Origin: Microbacterium luteolum
GTDB taxonomy: Bacteria > Actinomycetota > Actinomycetes > Actinomycetales > Microbacteriaceae
NCBI RefSeq assembly: GCF_039533965.1
Contig: NZ_BAAAUN010000001.1
Span: 2,764,950 to 2,828,949, forward strand
Direction: 5' to 3'
Length of the DNA: 64,000 bases
The notes beneath the pieces are model-generated. The model was given only the letters and a program-made list of their open reading frames with translations. It made no database searches and was not told the origin of the DNA. Positions 10,541-19,384 of the stretch are shown one piece after another; the first letter of the stretch is position 1; each line of letters starts with the position of its first letter. The translations under genes were made by a program, and so were the position numbers.

Positions 10541-11788
10541 ATGACTGCACCGCTGCATCCCGACACCGTCGCCGTCCACAGCGGCCGCTCCGATCTCGAG
10601 GGTCTCGGGGTCCACGCGCTGCCCATCGATCTCTCGACGACGAATCCGCTCCCCGACATCGAGCGCGGCGGCGACTCGTACGAGGCGATGGCGACCGGCG
10701 GACGCCCGCCCGCGGACGGCAGCATGGTCTACGCCCGGCTCTGGAACCCGACGGTCGCGCGCTTCGAGGCCGCGCTCGCCGAGATGGAGCACGCCGAGGC
10801 ATCCGTCGCCTTCGGTTCAGGCATGGCGGCGATGACGGCCGTGATCCTCGCCCACACCAACGCCGTCGGCAAGAGGCACGTCGTCGCGGTGCGCCCGCTC
10901 TACGGCGGCACCGACCACCTGCTCGGCTCCGGGCTCCTGGGTGCCGAGGTGAGCTACTGCGACCCGCACGAGGTGGCCCGCAGCATCCGCCCCGACACCG
11001 GACTGGTCGTCCTCGAGACGCCGGCGAACCCGACGCTCGACATCGCGGACATCGCCGACATCGTGCGGCAGGCGGGGGAGGTGCCCGTCGTCGTCGACAA
11101 CACCTTCGCCACTCCGGTGCTGCAGAACCCGATCGACCTCGGCGCCGCGATGTCGCTGCACAGCGCCACCAAGTACCTGGGCGGGCACGGCGACGTCATC
11201 GCCGGCGTCGTGGCCTGCAGCGAGGCGACGGCTGAGGCGCTCCGGCGCGTGCGGGCCGTGACCGGCGGTCTGCTGCATCCGCTCGGCGCGTACCTGCTGC
11301 ATCGCGGGCTCACGACCCTGCCGGTGCGGATGCGCCAGCAGCAGGAGAACGCGCGTCGCATCGTGCAGTGGCTGATCGACCGGCCGGAGGTCGCCGAGGT
11401 TTTCTACCCGGGGCTCGACGGCGATCCGCACGGCATCCTGGACCGGCAGATGCGGGGCACCGGAGCGATGATCGCGATGCGGATGCGGGGAGGCTTCGCG
11501 GCCGCGTCGACGATCACGACGGCGACGGCACTGTTCACCCACGCCGTCTCGCTGGGCGGGGTGGACTCGCTGATCCAGCATCCTGCCGCGCTCACCCATC
11601 GCCCGGTGCCGCCCGAGGCGCGCCCCGCCGCCGACGTGCTCCGTCTGTCGATCGGCCTCGAGAACGCCGACGACCTGATCGCCGACCTCGCCCAGGCCTT
11701 CGCGGCGGCCCCCAGCATCGCCGAGCCGCCCCTCTCTGAGCGAGCCACCCCCTTGAGTGACGCCCATACGGGGGCCGTTCGGGCATAA
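10541..11788 (+). CDS. PLP-dependent trans-sulfuration enzyme (gamma-lyase/gamma-synthase family)
   Basis: 415 residues from the ATG at 10541. It belongs to the Cys/Met-metabolism PLP family: the PLP lysine is Lys211 in HSATKYLGGHGD, the phosphate-binding region is SVAFGSGMAA and the aspartate contacting PLP is in VVVDNTFATPV. Members are cystathionine gamma-synthase or -lyase, methionine gamma-lyase and O-acetylhomoserine sulfhydrylase; sequence alone does not separate them here. The divergent Lrp regulator favours a catabolic lyase induced by sulfur amino acids. The C-terminus has a 25-residue low-complexity extension. Confidence 0.92.
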   Translation: MTAPLHPDTVAVHSGRSDLEGLGVHALPIDLSTTNPLPDIERGGDSYEAMATGGRPPADGSMVYARLWNPTVARFEAALAEMEHAEASVAFGSGMAAMTAVILAHTNAVGKRHVVAVRPLYGGTDHLLGSGLLGAEVSYCDPHEVARSIRPDTGLVVLETPANPTLDIADIADIVRQAGEVPVVVDNTFATPVLQNPIDLGAAMSLHSATKYLGGHGDVIAGVVACSEATAEALRRVRAVTGGLLHPLGAYLLHRGLTTLPVRMRQQQENARRIVQWLIDRPEVAEVFYPGLDGDPHGILDRQMRGTGAMIAMRMRGGFAAASTITTATALFTHAVSLGGVDSLIQHPAALTHRPVPPEARPAADVLRLSIGLENADDLIADLAQAFAAAPSIAEPPLSERATPLSDAHTGAVRA

Positions 11789-11803
11789 GGGGGCGGTTCG
11801 GCG

Positions 11804-12274
11804 TCAGCTCGGCAGGCGGATGGTCCCCGTCGCGATGCGCTCGGTCGGCATGCGGTCGCGATCGTAGGTGATGTCGGTGTAACCGTGCGGGGTGGGAGCG
11901 CCGTCCTCATCGAGGCTCACGAACACGATCTTCTCGATCGTGAGAAGGCGCCTGCGCGTGATCATGTTGCGCGCCATCGCCTTCATGGTGAGCGAAGTGC
12001 GACCGAAGTGCGTCGCCGTCAGACCGATCTCGACCAGGTCGCCCTGCACCGCCGACGCCTCGAAGTTGATCTCGGAGATGTGCTTCGTGACGGCGCGGTA
12101 GTTGCCCAGCTGCACGATCGCGTAGATCGCCGCCTCCTCGTCGATCCACTTCAGCAGGCTCCCGCCGAACAGCGAGCCGTTCGCGTTGAGGTCCTCGGGG
12201 CGCACCCACTTGCGGGTGCGGAAGTTGATCCCGTCCTCGGACCACTGCCATGCCGGTGTCGTCTGCTTCGCCAT
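11804..12274 (-). CDS. Acyl-CoA thioesterase (hotdog fold)
   Basis: 156 residues starting at ATG 12274. The hotdog fold of the BACH/YciA group is seen in NANGSLFGGSLLKWIDEEAAI, where the Asn and Asp/Glu positions match the active site, and in GDLVEIGLTATHFGRTSLTM. Expected reaction: hydrolysis of acyl-CoA to free acid and CoA in the cytoplasm. It is convergent with the trans-sulfuration gene and divergent from the ClpP-like pair. Confidence 0.9.
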   Translation of the reverse strand: MAKQTTPAWQWSEDGINFRTRKWVRPEDLNANGSLFGGSLLKWIDEEAAIYAIVQLGNYRAVTKHISEINFEASAVQGDLVEIGLTATHFGRTSLTMKAMARNMITRRRLLTIEKIVFVSLDEDGAPTPHGYTDITYDRDRMPTERIATGTIRLPS

Positions 12275-12332
12275 GATCGTGAGCGTACGAGCGTCGTGAG
12301 TCGGCGGTGTTACGGGCGTCTTTCGTTCTGCT

Positions 12333-12347
12333 GCCGAGCGGCTCGGC
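12333..12347. promoter_or_regulatory. Palindrome GCCGAG-N3-CTCGGC upstream of the clpP-like pair
   Basis: Inverted repeat with 6-base arms and a 3-base centre, lying about 80 bases before the first clpP-like start. It has the same 6-3-6 geometry as the palindrome at 12371-12387. It may be an auxiliary site of the same regulator or chance in GC-rich DNA. Confidence 0.35.
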
Positions 12348-12370
12348 CTGACCGCCTCTGCTCACGGCGG

Positions 12371-12387
12371 ATCCGCCTGAGGCGGAT
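12371..12387. promoter_or_regulatory. PopR-type palindrome in the clpP-like promoter
   Basis: ATCCGCC-TGA-GGCGGAT is a perfect 7-3-7 inverted repeat ending 39 bases before the first clpP-like start. Its TCCGCC-N3-GGCGGA core differs at one symmetric position from TCTGCC-N3-GGCAGA, the site I recall for PopR of Streptomyces lividans upstream of clpP3-clpP4. Binding here is inferred. Confidence 0.6.
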
Positions 12388-12426
12388 ACCGCCCTGCGAC
12401 CGCGGGGACGAGCGGATGCTGGGGGC

Positions 12427-13041
12427 ATGAGCGAAGACAACCCCATCCCGCAGTTCGGACCCGAAGCCCGACGCGCCCTGTTCCACGAGCGCGTGCTCGT
12501 GCTCGACGGCGCCCTCGACGACGACAACGGCACGCTGCTCATGACGCAGCTGCTCGCGCTCTCGGCCGAGGACGCGACGACCGACATCGCCCTGTGGATC
12601 CACTCGCCCGGCGGCTCGGTGCCGTCGATGCTGGCGATCCGCGACCTGATGCAGCTCGTGCCCAACGACGTGTCCACGCTCGCGCTCGGCCTGGCGTGCA
12701 GTGCCGGGCAGTTCCTCCTCTCGGCCGGCGCGAAGGGCAAGCGCCGCGCCCTGCCGCATGCCCGCATCCTCATGCACCAGGGATCCGCGGGTATCGGCGG
12801 TTCGGCGGGTGAGCTCGAGACGCAGGCCGACGATCTGCGGCACATGCGCGACACGGTGCTCGGCCTCATCGCCGACGACACGGGCCAGCCGGTCACGCGG
12901 ATCTTCGAGGACTCGCTGCACGACCGCTGGTACACCGCCGCCGAGGCGTTGGACTACGGCTTCATCGACGACATCGTCGGTTCGCTCGCCGAGATCATGC
13001 CGCGTCGACGCGCGCGCGTCGGGCTGGGGGCGAGCGCATGA
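12427..13041 (+). CDS. ClpP-like serine protease subunit, catalytic residues intact
   Basis: 204 residues. ClpP-family tetradecameric protease subunit, working in the cytoplasm with a Clp ATPase. The catalytic triad aligns: Ser92 in LACSAGQFLL, His117 in ILMHQGS and Asp166 in LHDRWYT. The usual HQP after the histidine is HQG here and the typical GQAAS is GLACS, so it is divergent from the housekeeping ClpP1/ClpP2. Its stop overlaps the next gene by four bases. Together with the adjacent PopR-like regulator it corresponds to the conditional clpP3-clpP4 type operon of actinobacteria rather than the essential tig-clpP1P2-clpX cluster. Confidence 0.9.
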   Translation: MSEDNPIPQFGPEARRALFHERVLVLDGALDDDNGTLLMTQLLALSAEDATTDIALWIHSPGGSVPSMLAIRDLMQLVPNDVSTLALGLACSAGQFLLSAGAKGKRRALPHARILMHQGSAGIGGSAGELETQADDLRHMRDTVLGLIADDTGQPVTRIFEDSLHDRWYTAAEALDYGFIDDIVGSLAEIMPRRRARVGLGASA

Positions 13042-13637
13042 GCACCTACTCGATCCCGAACGTCATCGCGCAGCATCCTCGTGGTGAGCGCATCATGGAC
13101 GTGTACTCGCACCTGCTCGCGGAGCGTGTGATCTACCTCGGCACCGGCATCGATGCCGGCGTCGCGAACGCGCTGATCGCGCAGTTGCTGCATCTCGACG
13201 CCGACAGCCCGGAGAGCGGCATCCAGTTCTACATCAACAGCGAGGGCGGAGACCCGGGCGCCGCGCTGGCGATCTACGACACCATGCAGCACATCCGTCC
13301 GCGCATCGCCACGACCTGCGTGGGTCAGGCGATCGGGCCGGCCGCGCTGCTGGTCGCCGCCGGCGACACGGGGGAGCGGGCCGCCCTGGCGCACGCGCGC
13401 ATCGTGCTGCATCAACCCGCCGGGCAGTCCCGTGGCGCGATCCCGGACCTCATCCTCGCGGCCGACGAGGTGGTGCGCGTCCGCTCCGACATGGAGGCCA
13501 TCCTCGCCAGGCACAGCGGCCGCACGGTCGAGGAGCTCCGTGCCGACACCGACCGCGACCGCGTCTTCACGGCATCCGCCGCGCTCGAGTACGGACTGAT
13601 CGACACGGTGCTCGGCGCGCGGGTCGCGGCCGGCTGA
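13038..13637 (+). CDS. ClpP-like subunit lacking the catalytic serine
   Basis: 199 residues, ATG inside the ATGA overlap with the preceding subunit. The whole ClpP fold is present and His125 (IVLHQPAGQ) and Asp174 (DTDRDRVF) align with the catalytic histidine and aspartate. The nucleophile position, serine in the GQAASMGA motif of E. coli ClpP, is Gly100 here (CVGQAIGPAALL). The subunit should be proteolytically dead and act structurally, as ClpR subunits of cyanobacteria and plastids do. It probably assembles with the upstream active subunit into a mixed ring. Confidence 0.9.
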   Translation: MSTYSIPNVIAQHPRGERIMDVYSHLLAERVIYLGTGIDAGVANALIAQLLHLDADSPESGIQFYINSEGGDPGAALAIYDTMQHIRPRIATTCVGQAIGPAALLVAAGDTGERAALAHARIVLHQPAGQSRGAIPDLILAADEVVRVRSDMEAILARHSGRTVEELRADTDRDRVFTASAALEYGLIDTVLGARVAAG

Positions 13638-13651
13638 GCGGATGCCGCGGC

Positions 13652-14008
13652 TCAGGCGGCCAGCGCGAACACCGCGCGCCCGGCCGAGACCAGGGCGGAT
13701 GCCGGGGCCGTCTCGGTCCGCAGCTCGTCGGCGACCGCACTGGTGAGCTCGATGAGCGAGGTCTCGAGCGCGCCGCTGATCGCGGCGATCATCTCGCTGG
13801 AGGGCTCTTTCAGTCCGCGCTCGACCTCGGAGAGGTACTGCGGCGAGACGCCGGCCTTCTCGGCGGTCTCGGTGAGCGTCTCGTCGCGTTCGTGCCGGCG
13901 GCGGCGCAGCTGATCGCCGAGGAGCTGACGCCAGAGGGGCTCGGGGTCGTTCGGCCGGGGGCGGCGGGCGGGACGAGGGGCGCGGGAGAACGGGACGATG
14001 TCGGCCAT
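13652..14008 (-). CDS. PopR/ClgR-type XRE regulator of clp genes with Ala-Ala degron
   Basis: 118 residues. A Cro/C1-type helix-turn-helix occupies residues 30-90 (ETAEKAGVSPQYLSEVERGL), matching ClgR and PopR, the activators of clp genes in actinobacteria. The protein ends in VFALAA, an ssrA-like tail. In Streptomyces, PopR is degraded by ClpP1P2 through its terminal alanines, which switches on clpP3-clpP4 only when the main protease is limiting. The gene is convergent with the two clpP-like genes, 14 bases between stops, and an 11-3-11 palindrome lies upstream of its start. Confidence 0.85.
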   Translation of the reverse strand: MADIVPFSRAPRPARRPRPNDPEPLWRQLLGDQLRRRRHERDETLTETAEKAGVSPQYLSEVERGLKEPSSEMIAAISGALETSLIELTSAVADELRTETAPASALVSAGRAVFALAA

Positions 14009-14043
14009 GCCTCACGATATGCCGCGGCATCCGCCCTGTTCGA

Positions 14044-14068
14044 GGGGTTCTGCTCAGAGCAGAACCCC
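14044..14068. promoter_or_regulatory. Perfect 11-3-11 palindrome upstream of the PopR-like gene
   Basis: GGGGTTCTGCT (14044-14054), CAG, AGCAGAACCCC (14058-14068). The core TCTGCT-N3-AGCAGA matches the recalled PopR site TCTGCC-N3-GGCAGA except for one symmetric base. It ends 36 bases upstream of the regulator start codon at 14008, so it probably mediates autoregulation. No gene ends nearby that would need a terminator. Confidence 0.65.
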
Positions 14069-14262
14069 CGCGCCGTGTTTCCACATCTGGCCGACTTAGC
14101 GTGAACAGCCGGCTGATAGCTTTCTGCGCGCCGGGACGGCGACGAATCACGGTCGTCCCGGCGCCCTGTGGGGGACATGGGGGTAGGGCGGGGAGTGAGG
14201 CGGCCGGAGTCGCTCTCACTCCCCACGCCTCACGGCGACCGAAGCGAGAGCGGTACAGAGCA
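14069..14262. other. Intergenic stretch before the surface-protein gene
   Basis: With the palindrome it makes a gap of about 250 bases between the divergent PopR-like gene and the leader ORF of the surface protein. It should hold the promoter of the surface-protein gene. I see no clear RNA gene. In-frame codons before 14263 do not look like coding sequence. Confidence 0.4.
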
Positions 14263-14337
14263 ATGACCAACGGACTCAGGGAACTCATCCTTCTCGGCGA
14301 TGTCATCGACCTCCCGCAGTCGGGCAGGGCCGTCTGA
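14263..14337 (+). CDS. Possible 24-residue leader peptide coupled to the surface-protein gene
   Basis: Short ORF beginning MTNGLRELILLGD and ending with TGA whose last base is the first base of the next ATG (TGATG). The overlap suggests that ribosomes finishing it could restart on the 1681-residue gene. A GAGAG stretch lies upstream. It is too short to support by composition; it may instead be untranslated leader. Confidence 0.3.
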   Translation: MTNGLRELILLGDVIDLPQSGRAV

Positions 14338-17300
14338 TGGCTCGTCCCGTCGCATCCCGCCTCCTCGCCGTCGCAGCGGCCGGCGCCCTGCTCGCTGCGG
14401 GGTTCACCGCCGCCGGCGCACCCGCGCCCGCCGCCGCCGCGGAACCGCTGGCGTGCATCAACACCCTCTACTACGCCAACAACCAGGCCGGCACCGTGTG
14501 GCAGCTCGACCTGACCACCGGCACCGCATCGACGACCCCGACCTTCACCGTGCCCTCGACCGACGGTGCCTTCGCGAACCAGCTGGGTATCGGTGCAGGC
14601 GGCACCGCCGCGATCCTCGGGACATCGACGAGCGTCGTCGAGTACGAGCCGACGGCGAGCGCCGACGGCACCATCACCGCCTCGCCGAAGACTCCCGGTG
14701 TCGCCAACGGCACCATGGGCGCGATCAACCCCGCGAACGGGCTGTACTACTACGGCGCGTTCAATGCGACCTCGAGCGTGGACATCTACGTCTTCGATCC
14801 GGCGACGAACATCGCGCCGGCCGGACCGGTCCTGTCCGTCACGCCCGCCAACCCTCCCGGCTTCAACGGCGACCTCGCCTTCGACAAGACCGGTCGGCTG
14901 TACATCGTCGCCGGTGGCGCCTCCGAGGCGGCGCTGTATGTGGTCGATGGGACCGTGCCGACCTCGGGAACGGGCACCACCCTGCCCGCGCGCGAGCTCT
15001 CCCGGGGTGCGACCACCGTCCCGACCAACGGCATCGCGTTCGGGTCCGACGGTTTCCTCTACCTGGGCGGCAGCACCGTGCTGCAGAAGACGAACCCGAT
15101 CACGGGTGCGCCCACCGGCACCACGTTCACCCTGACGGGGGCCGCATCCTCCGACCTCGGTTCCTGCGCGAACCCCTCCTCGGCGCAGACGGTCGCGCAG
15201 TTCGACGGTCCTCGCGCGACCCCCACCGATCAGGTGCGCGTCGTGCTCGAGGGCGGTTCGTACGGTCCGGACGGCACGACACCGGACTTCCCACCGGGAT
15301 CGTCGGGTCCCGGCGGCGGAGGCGTTCCCAGCACACCGGGCCTCATCATTCCCGGCGAGACCTACACGATGCGGCAGGTGCCGGAAGGCACCACCGACCT
15401 GAACGACTACACGACCACGTGGTCGTGCACCGACGCCACCGGCGCCGTCGTCGCGAGCGGTACCGGCAACACGGCCACCTTCACAGCTCCCTCCGGCACG
15501 GACGGCGCGAACATCGTCTGCGCCTTCGTCAACGTGCTCCCGCCGCCCGTCGCCGTGCCGGATTCCGGCTCCGCTCCGTTCGGCGACCCGGTCACGCTGC
15601 CGGGCGCGAAGAACGACCAGCCGGGCACCGGCGCCATCCTGCCCGACCAGACCGTGTTCACCGACCCGGCCGCGACCGACGGCGGCAAACGACTCCAGAC
15701 CCCCGAGGGCGTCTGGACGATCGCCCCGGACGGAGGCATCACGTTCACCCCGGCCCCGGGCTTCAGCGGCGACGCCACCACCGAGTACCGCATCGTCGAC
15801 GACAACGGGCAGACCTCCACCACCACGGCGACCGCCACGGTGCGCCCCGGGCCGTCGGCAGTCGCCGACACCGCCGCGACGACGCAGGGGACGAGTGTGC
15901 AGATCCCCGTGCTCGGCAACGACGCACCCGGACAGAACGCCGACGGAACCCCGGGGACCATCCCGCCGGCATCCGTCCTCTTCGAGCCGACCGGGCAGCC
16001 GGCCGGTTCCGTCGTGAGCCCCGACGGCCGCCGCCTCGAGGTACCGGGCGAAGGCGTCTACACGATCGACCAGACGACCGGCGTCGTGACCTTCGCGCCG
16101 GATCCGACCTTCGACGGTCCGTCGACCACGCCCGTCGCGTACCGCTTCACCGACAGCCTGGGCAACCCGGCGTCGACGACCATCACGGTCACGGTCACGG
16201 CCGTGACTCCGACGGCCGTGAACGACTCGACCACCACCCCGCAGGCGACCCCGGTGACCGTCGACGTGGTCGACAACGACGTCCCCGGCCCCGGGGGTGC
16301 GATCGTGCCCACATCGACCGTCTTCACCGATCCGACCGCCACCGACGGCGGCAAGGCTCTCGTCACGCCCGAGGGCACCTGGCGCGTGACCCCGGCGGGG
16401 CAGGTCGAGTTCACGCCGGCCGCGGGCTTCTCCGGCACCGCGTCGACGCCCTACCGGGTCACCGACGAGAACGGCCAGCAGGCCACCGCCACCGTCTCGG
16501 TGACCGTGCGTCCGGGGCCGACCGCGAACCCCGACAACGCCTCGACACCGCAGAACGTCGACGTGTCGTTCCCGGTCCTCGGCAACGACGTGCCCGGCAC
16601 GGCCGCCGACGGCAGCGCCGGCACGTTCGATCCTGATTCGCTGCGCTTCAGCGTCACCCCCGGTCTGCCGGTCGGCAGTGCCGTGAGCGGCGGCGGTCGC
16701 GTGCTCACGGTTCCCGGCGAGGGCGTCTACACCTTCGACCCCGCGACCCGTGACGTCACCTTCGATCCCGAGCCGCAGTTCACCGGAACGGCGACCCCGG
16801 TCACGTACACGGTCGAGGACTCGTTCGGCAATGCCGCGTCGACGACGGTCACGGTGACCGTCGCGTCCGTCGCGCCGATCGCGACCAGCGATGTCGCCAA
16901 GACCCCCGGTGACACGCCGGTGGTCATCGACATCCTCGCGAACGACGCCCCGGGCTCCGCGTCCGTGCCGCTCGTTCCCGGCTCGGTCGTGCTCACCTCG
17001 CCCGACGCCACAGACGGGGGGAAGACCCTCGTGGTTCCCGGGGAGGGCACGTGGACCGTCCGCAGCGACGGCACGGTGCGCTTCGTTCCGCTGCCGGACT
17101 ACGCCGGGACGACCACTCCGGTCGGCTACACCGTCGCCGACACGAACGGCACCCTCGCGCCGGCGAACATCACGGTCACCGTGGGCAGCGGTGCGATCGC
17201 CGCACCGGATGCCGCGACCACGCCGCAGAACACCCCGGTCACCCTCAGCATCCTCGACAACGATCTCGCCAGCGACCTCGGCAACCCCTGCGATGCGGGC

Positions 17301-19382
17301 GAGACGAACGTCCCGGTCGGCTGCGACACGGGTGAGCTGGTGCCGGCGAGCGTCGTGTTCCCCGCGGACGGCCAGCCTGCGGGCGCGGTCGTGTCGAACG
17401 GCGGACGCACGATCACGGTCCCCGGCGAGGGCGTCTACACGGTGGCGCCCGCCACCGGAGCCGTCACGTTCACGCCGTTGCCGACCTTCACCGGTGCGGC
17501 GCAGACCATCGCCTACGCCGCGCTCGACACGCACGGTGCGGCGGTCGCCTCGACCGTCACGGTCACCGTCACCGGTGTGACCCCCGTGGCGCAGGACGAC
17601 AGCGCGAGCACCCCCTACGGCGTACCGGTCACCATCGACCTGCTCGACGACGACAGGCCCGGCAGTGCGACCGCGCCGCTGACGCCCTCCGCCACCGTCT
17701 TCCCCGCCACGGGGCAGCCGAGCGGGGTCACGGTCTCGCCCGACGGCAAGACGCTGACGATCGACGGCCAGGGAAGCTACGTGATCGGCAGCACGGGCGC
17801 GGCCGTCTTCACTCCGGCTTCCGGGTTCACCGGAACCACGATCCCCGTGACGTACCGGATCGCGGATGCGAACGGCACCACCGCCGATGCCGCCGTGCAG
17901 GTCACGGTCCGCCCGGGCCCGTCTGCGACTCCCGACTCCGACTCGACGCTGCAGGGGGTCCCGGTGACGCTGCAGCCCTTCGGCAACGACGTCCCCTCAC
18001 GCAACGCCGACGGCTCGGCCGGTGCCTGGGATCTCCCGACGCTGCGATTCCCGACGGCGGGCCAGCCGGCCGGCGCCCAGGTGCTCGACGGCGGCACCCG
18101 CCTCGTCGTGCCCGGGGAGGGCACGTACACCGCGGCCGCCGACGGCTCGGTCACGTTCACGCCTCTTCCCGCCTTCGCCGGCCTCGCCTCCGTCGTGTCG
18201 TACACCGGCACCGACGCGATCGGCAACGCCATCACCTCGACCATCACGATCGAGGTGACCCCGGTCGTTCCGACCGCGGCGGACGATGCGGCCGTGACGC
18301 CGTACGCGACCCCCGTGACGTTCGACTTCGTCGGGAACGACGATCCCGGTGACCCCGCGGTACCTCTCGATCTCGCCTCCGCGGTCTTCCAGGCATCCGG
18401 CGTCCCCGCGGGCCTGACCGCCGAGATCCGCGACGGCGGCAAGACGCTCGACGTCGCGGGCGAGGGCGTCTACACGCTGCGTGCCGACGGAACGGTGACG
18501 TTCACGCCCGCCGACGGGTTCAGCGGCACCACGACCCCGGTCCGCTACACGATCCTCGACGAGAACGGCTCAGCCGCGAACGCGGCGCTCACCGTGACCG
18601 TGCGACCCGGGCCCGACGCGAACGCCGATGTCGAGAGCACGCCGCAGAACGTGCCGGTGACCGTCGACATCCTCGGCAACGACAGTCCCGGCCAGCAGGC
18701 GGACGGGACGGACGGAGTCCTCGACCCCGCGTCCGTGGTCTTCCCCGCGACGGGTCAGCCGGCCGGTGCGACCGTCGGCGGAGGCGGCAAGACGCTCGAC
18801 GTCCCCGGTGAGGGCACGTACGAGATCGGAGCGGACGGCCGGGTGACCTTCACGCCTGTTCCCACCTTCCGCGGTGCGGCGACGGGAGTGACCTACGCGG
18901 TCACGGATTCGCTGGGCAACTCCGCCAGTTCGACGCTCACGATCACGGTGGCAGGCGTCGACCCGGTCGCACGGAACAACTCCGCGACCACGGCGCCGGG
19001 AGTCCCGGTGGTGATCGATGTGATCGGCGACGACACCCCGGGAGCCACCGGAGTCCCGCTCGACCGCTCGACCCTCCGCATCGTCGGCTCCGACGGCGCA
19101 CTCGTGACCGAGCTCACCGTGCCGGGTGAGGGCGTCTGGACCGTGGCGGACGGCAAGATCGTGTTCACCCCCGCCCCCGGCTTCGTCGGCACGACCCGAC
19201 CGATCACCTACTCGGTGGCGGATGCGAACGGCACGCGGGTCACCGCGACGGTGACGGTGACGGTGGCCGCGGGTGCCTCGCTCCCGACGACCGGTGGTGC
19301 CGTGCCGTGGATCGCTCTCGGCGCCGGGCTCCTGCTGCTGCTCGCCGGGATCGTGATCCTGATCCGTCGACGTTCGGCCTGA
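14337..19382 (+). CDS. LPTTG-anchored surface protein with 11 CshA-type/Ig-like repeats
   Basis: 1681 residues. Residues 1-38 are a Sec signal peptide (MARPVASRLLAVAAAGALLA). Residues about 40-285 look like a beta-propeller-type head (INPANGLYYYGAF, GFNGDLAFDKTGRLYIVAGG), and 300-400 an Ig-like domain. Eleven repeats of about 105-125 residues fill 402-1646, each with a PGEGVYT turn, a VTFTP strand and a final TVTV strand, like the CshA fibril repeat. The C-terminus has the sortase signal LPTTG (1649-1653), a membrane helix and RRRSA. It should be covalently linked to the cell wall and reach outward as a stalk, probably for adhesion. No sortase gene lies in the window. Confidence 0.9.
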   Translation: MARPVASRLLAVAAAGALLAAGFTAAGAPAPAAAAEPLACINTLYYANNQAGTVWQLDLTTGTASTTPTFTVPSTDGAFANQLGIGAGGTAAILGTSTSVVEYEPTASADGTITASPKTPGVANGTMGAINPANGLYYYGAFNATSSVDIYVFDPATNIAPAGPVLSVTPANPPGFNGDLAFDKTGRLYIVAGGASEAALYVVDGTVPTSGTGTTLPARELSRGATTVPTNGIAFGSDGFLYLGGSTVLQKTNPITGAPTGTTFTLTGAASSDLGSCANPSSAQTVAQFDGPRATPTDQVRVVLEGGSYGPDGTTPDFPPGSSGPGGGGVPSTPGLIIPGETYTMRQVPEGTTDLNDYTTTWSCTDATGAVVASGTGNTATFTAPSGTDGANIVCAFVNVLPPPVAVPDSGSAPFGDPVTLPGAKNDQPGTGAILPDQTVFTDPAATDGGKRLQTPEGVWTIAPDGGITFTPAPGFSGDATTEYRIVDDNGQTSTTTATATVRPGPSAVADTAATTQGTSVQIPVLGNDAPGQNADGTPGTIPPASVLFEPTGQPAGSVVSPDGRRLEVPGEGVYTIDQTTGVVTFAPDPTFDGPSTTPVAYRFTDSLGNPASTTITVTVTAVTPTAVNDSTTTPQATPVTVDVVDNDVPGPGGAIVPTSTVFTDPTATDGGKALVTPEGTWRVTPAGQVEFTPAAGFSGTASTPYRVTDENGQQATATVSVTVRPGPTANPDNASTPQNVDVSFPVLGNDVPGTAADGSAGTFDPDSLRFSVTPGLPVGSAVSGGGRVLTVPGEGVYTFDPATRDVTFDPEPQFTGTATPVTYTVEDSFGNAASTTVTVTVASVAPIATSDVAKTPGDTPVVIDILANDAPGSASVPLVPGSVVLTSPDATDGGKTLVVPGEGTWTVRSDGTVRFVPLPDYAGTTTPVGYTVADTNGTLAPANITVTVGSGAIAAPDAATTPQNTPVTLSILDNDLASDLGNPCDAGETNVPVGCDTGELVPASVVFPADGQPAGAVVSNGGRTITVPGEGVYTVAPATGAVTFTPLPTFTGAAQTIAYAALDTHGAAVASTVTVTVTGVTPVAQDDSASTPYGVPVTIDLLDDDRPGSATAPLTPSATVFPATGQPSGVTVSPDGKTLTIDGQGSYVIGSTGAAVFTPASGFTGTTIPVTYRIADANGTTADAAVQVTVRPGPSATPDSDSTLQGVPVTLQPFGNDVPSRNADGSAGAWDLPTLRFPTAGQPAGAQVLDGGTRLVVPGEGTYTAAADGSVTFTPLPAFAGLASVVSYTGTDAIGNAITSTITIEVTPVVPTAADDAAVTPYATPVTFDFVGNDDPGDPAVPLDLASAVFQASGVPAGLTAEIRDGGKTLDVAGEGVYTLRADGTVTFTPADGFSGTTTPVRYTILDENGSAANAALTVTVRPGPDANADVESTPQNVPVTVDILGNDSPGQQADGTDGVLDPASVVFPATGQPAGATVGGGGKTLDVPGEGTYEIGADGRVTFTPVPTFRGAATGVTYAVTDSLGNSASSTLTITVAGVDPVARNNSATTAPGVPVVIDVIGDDTPGATGVPLDRSTLRIVGSDGALVTELTVPGEGVWTVADGKIVFTPAPGFVGTTRPITYSVADANGTRVTATVTVTVAAGASLPTTGGAVPWIALGAGLLLLLAGIVILIRRRSA

Positions 19383-19384
19383 GG

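Noticed and set aside
12954..17534. 1526-codon open frame on the minus strand opposite the surface-protein gene
   Set aside because: It is an Arg/Gly/His-rich antisense frame produced by GC-rich third positions in repeats, with no signal or domain.
14337..19382. CRISPR-like reading of the regular DNA repeats
   Set aside because: Repeats are coding, of 300-350 bases, diverged, and lack short identical repeats with unique spacers.
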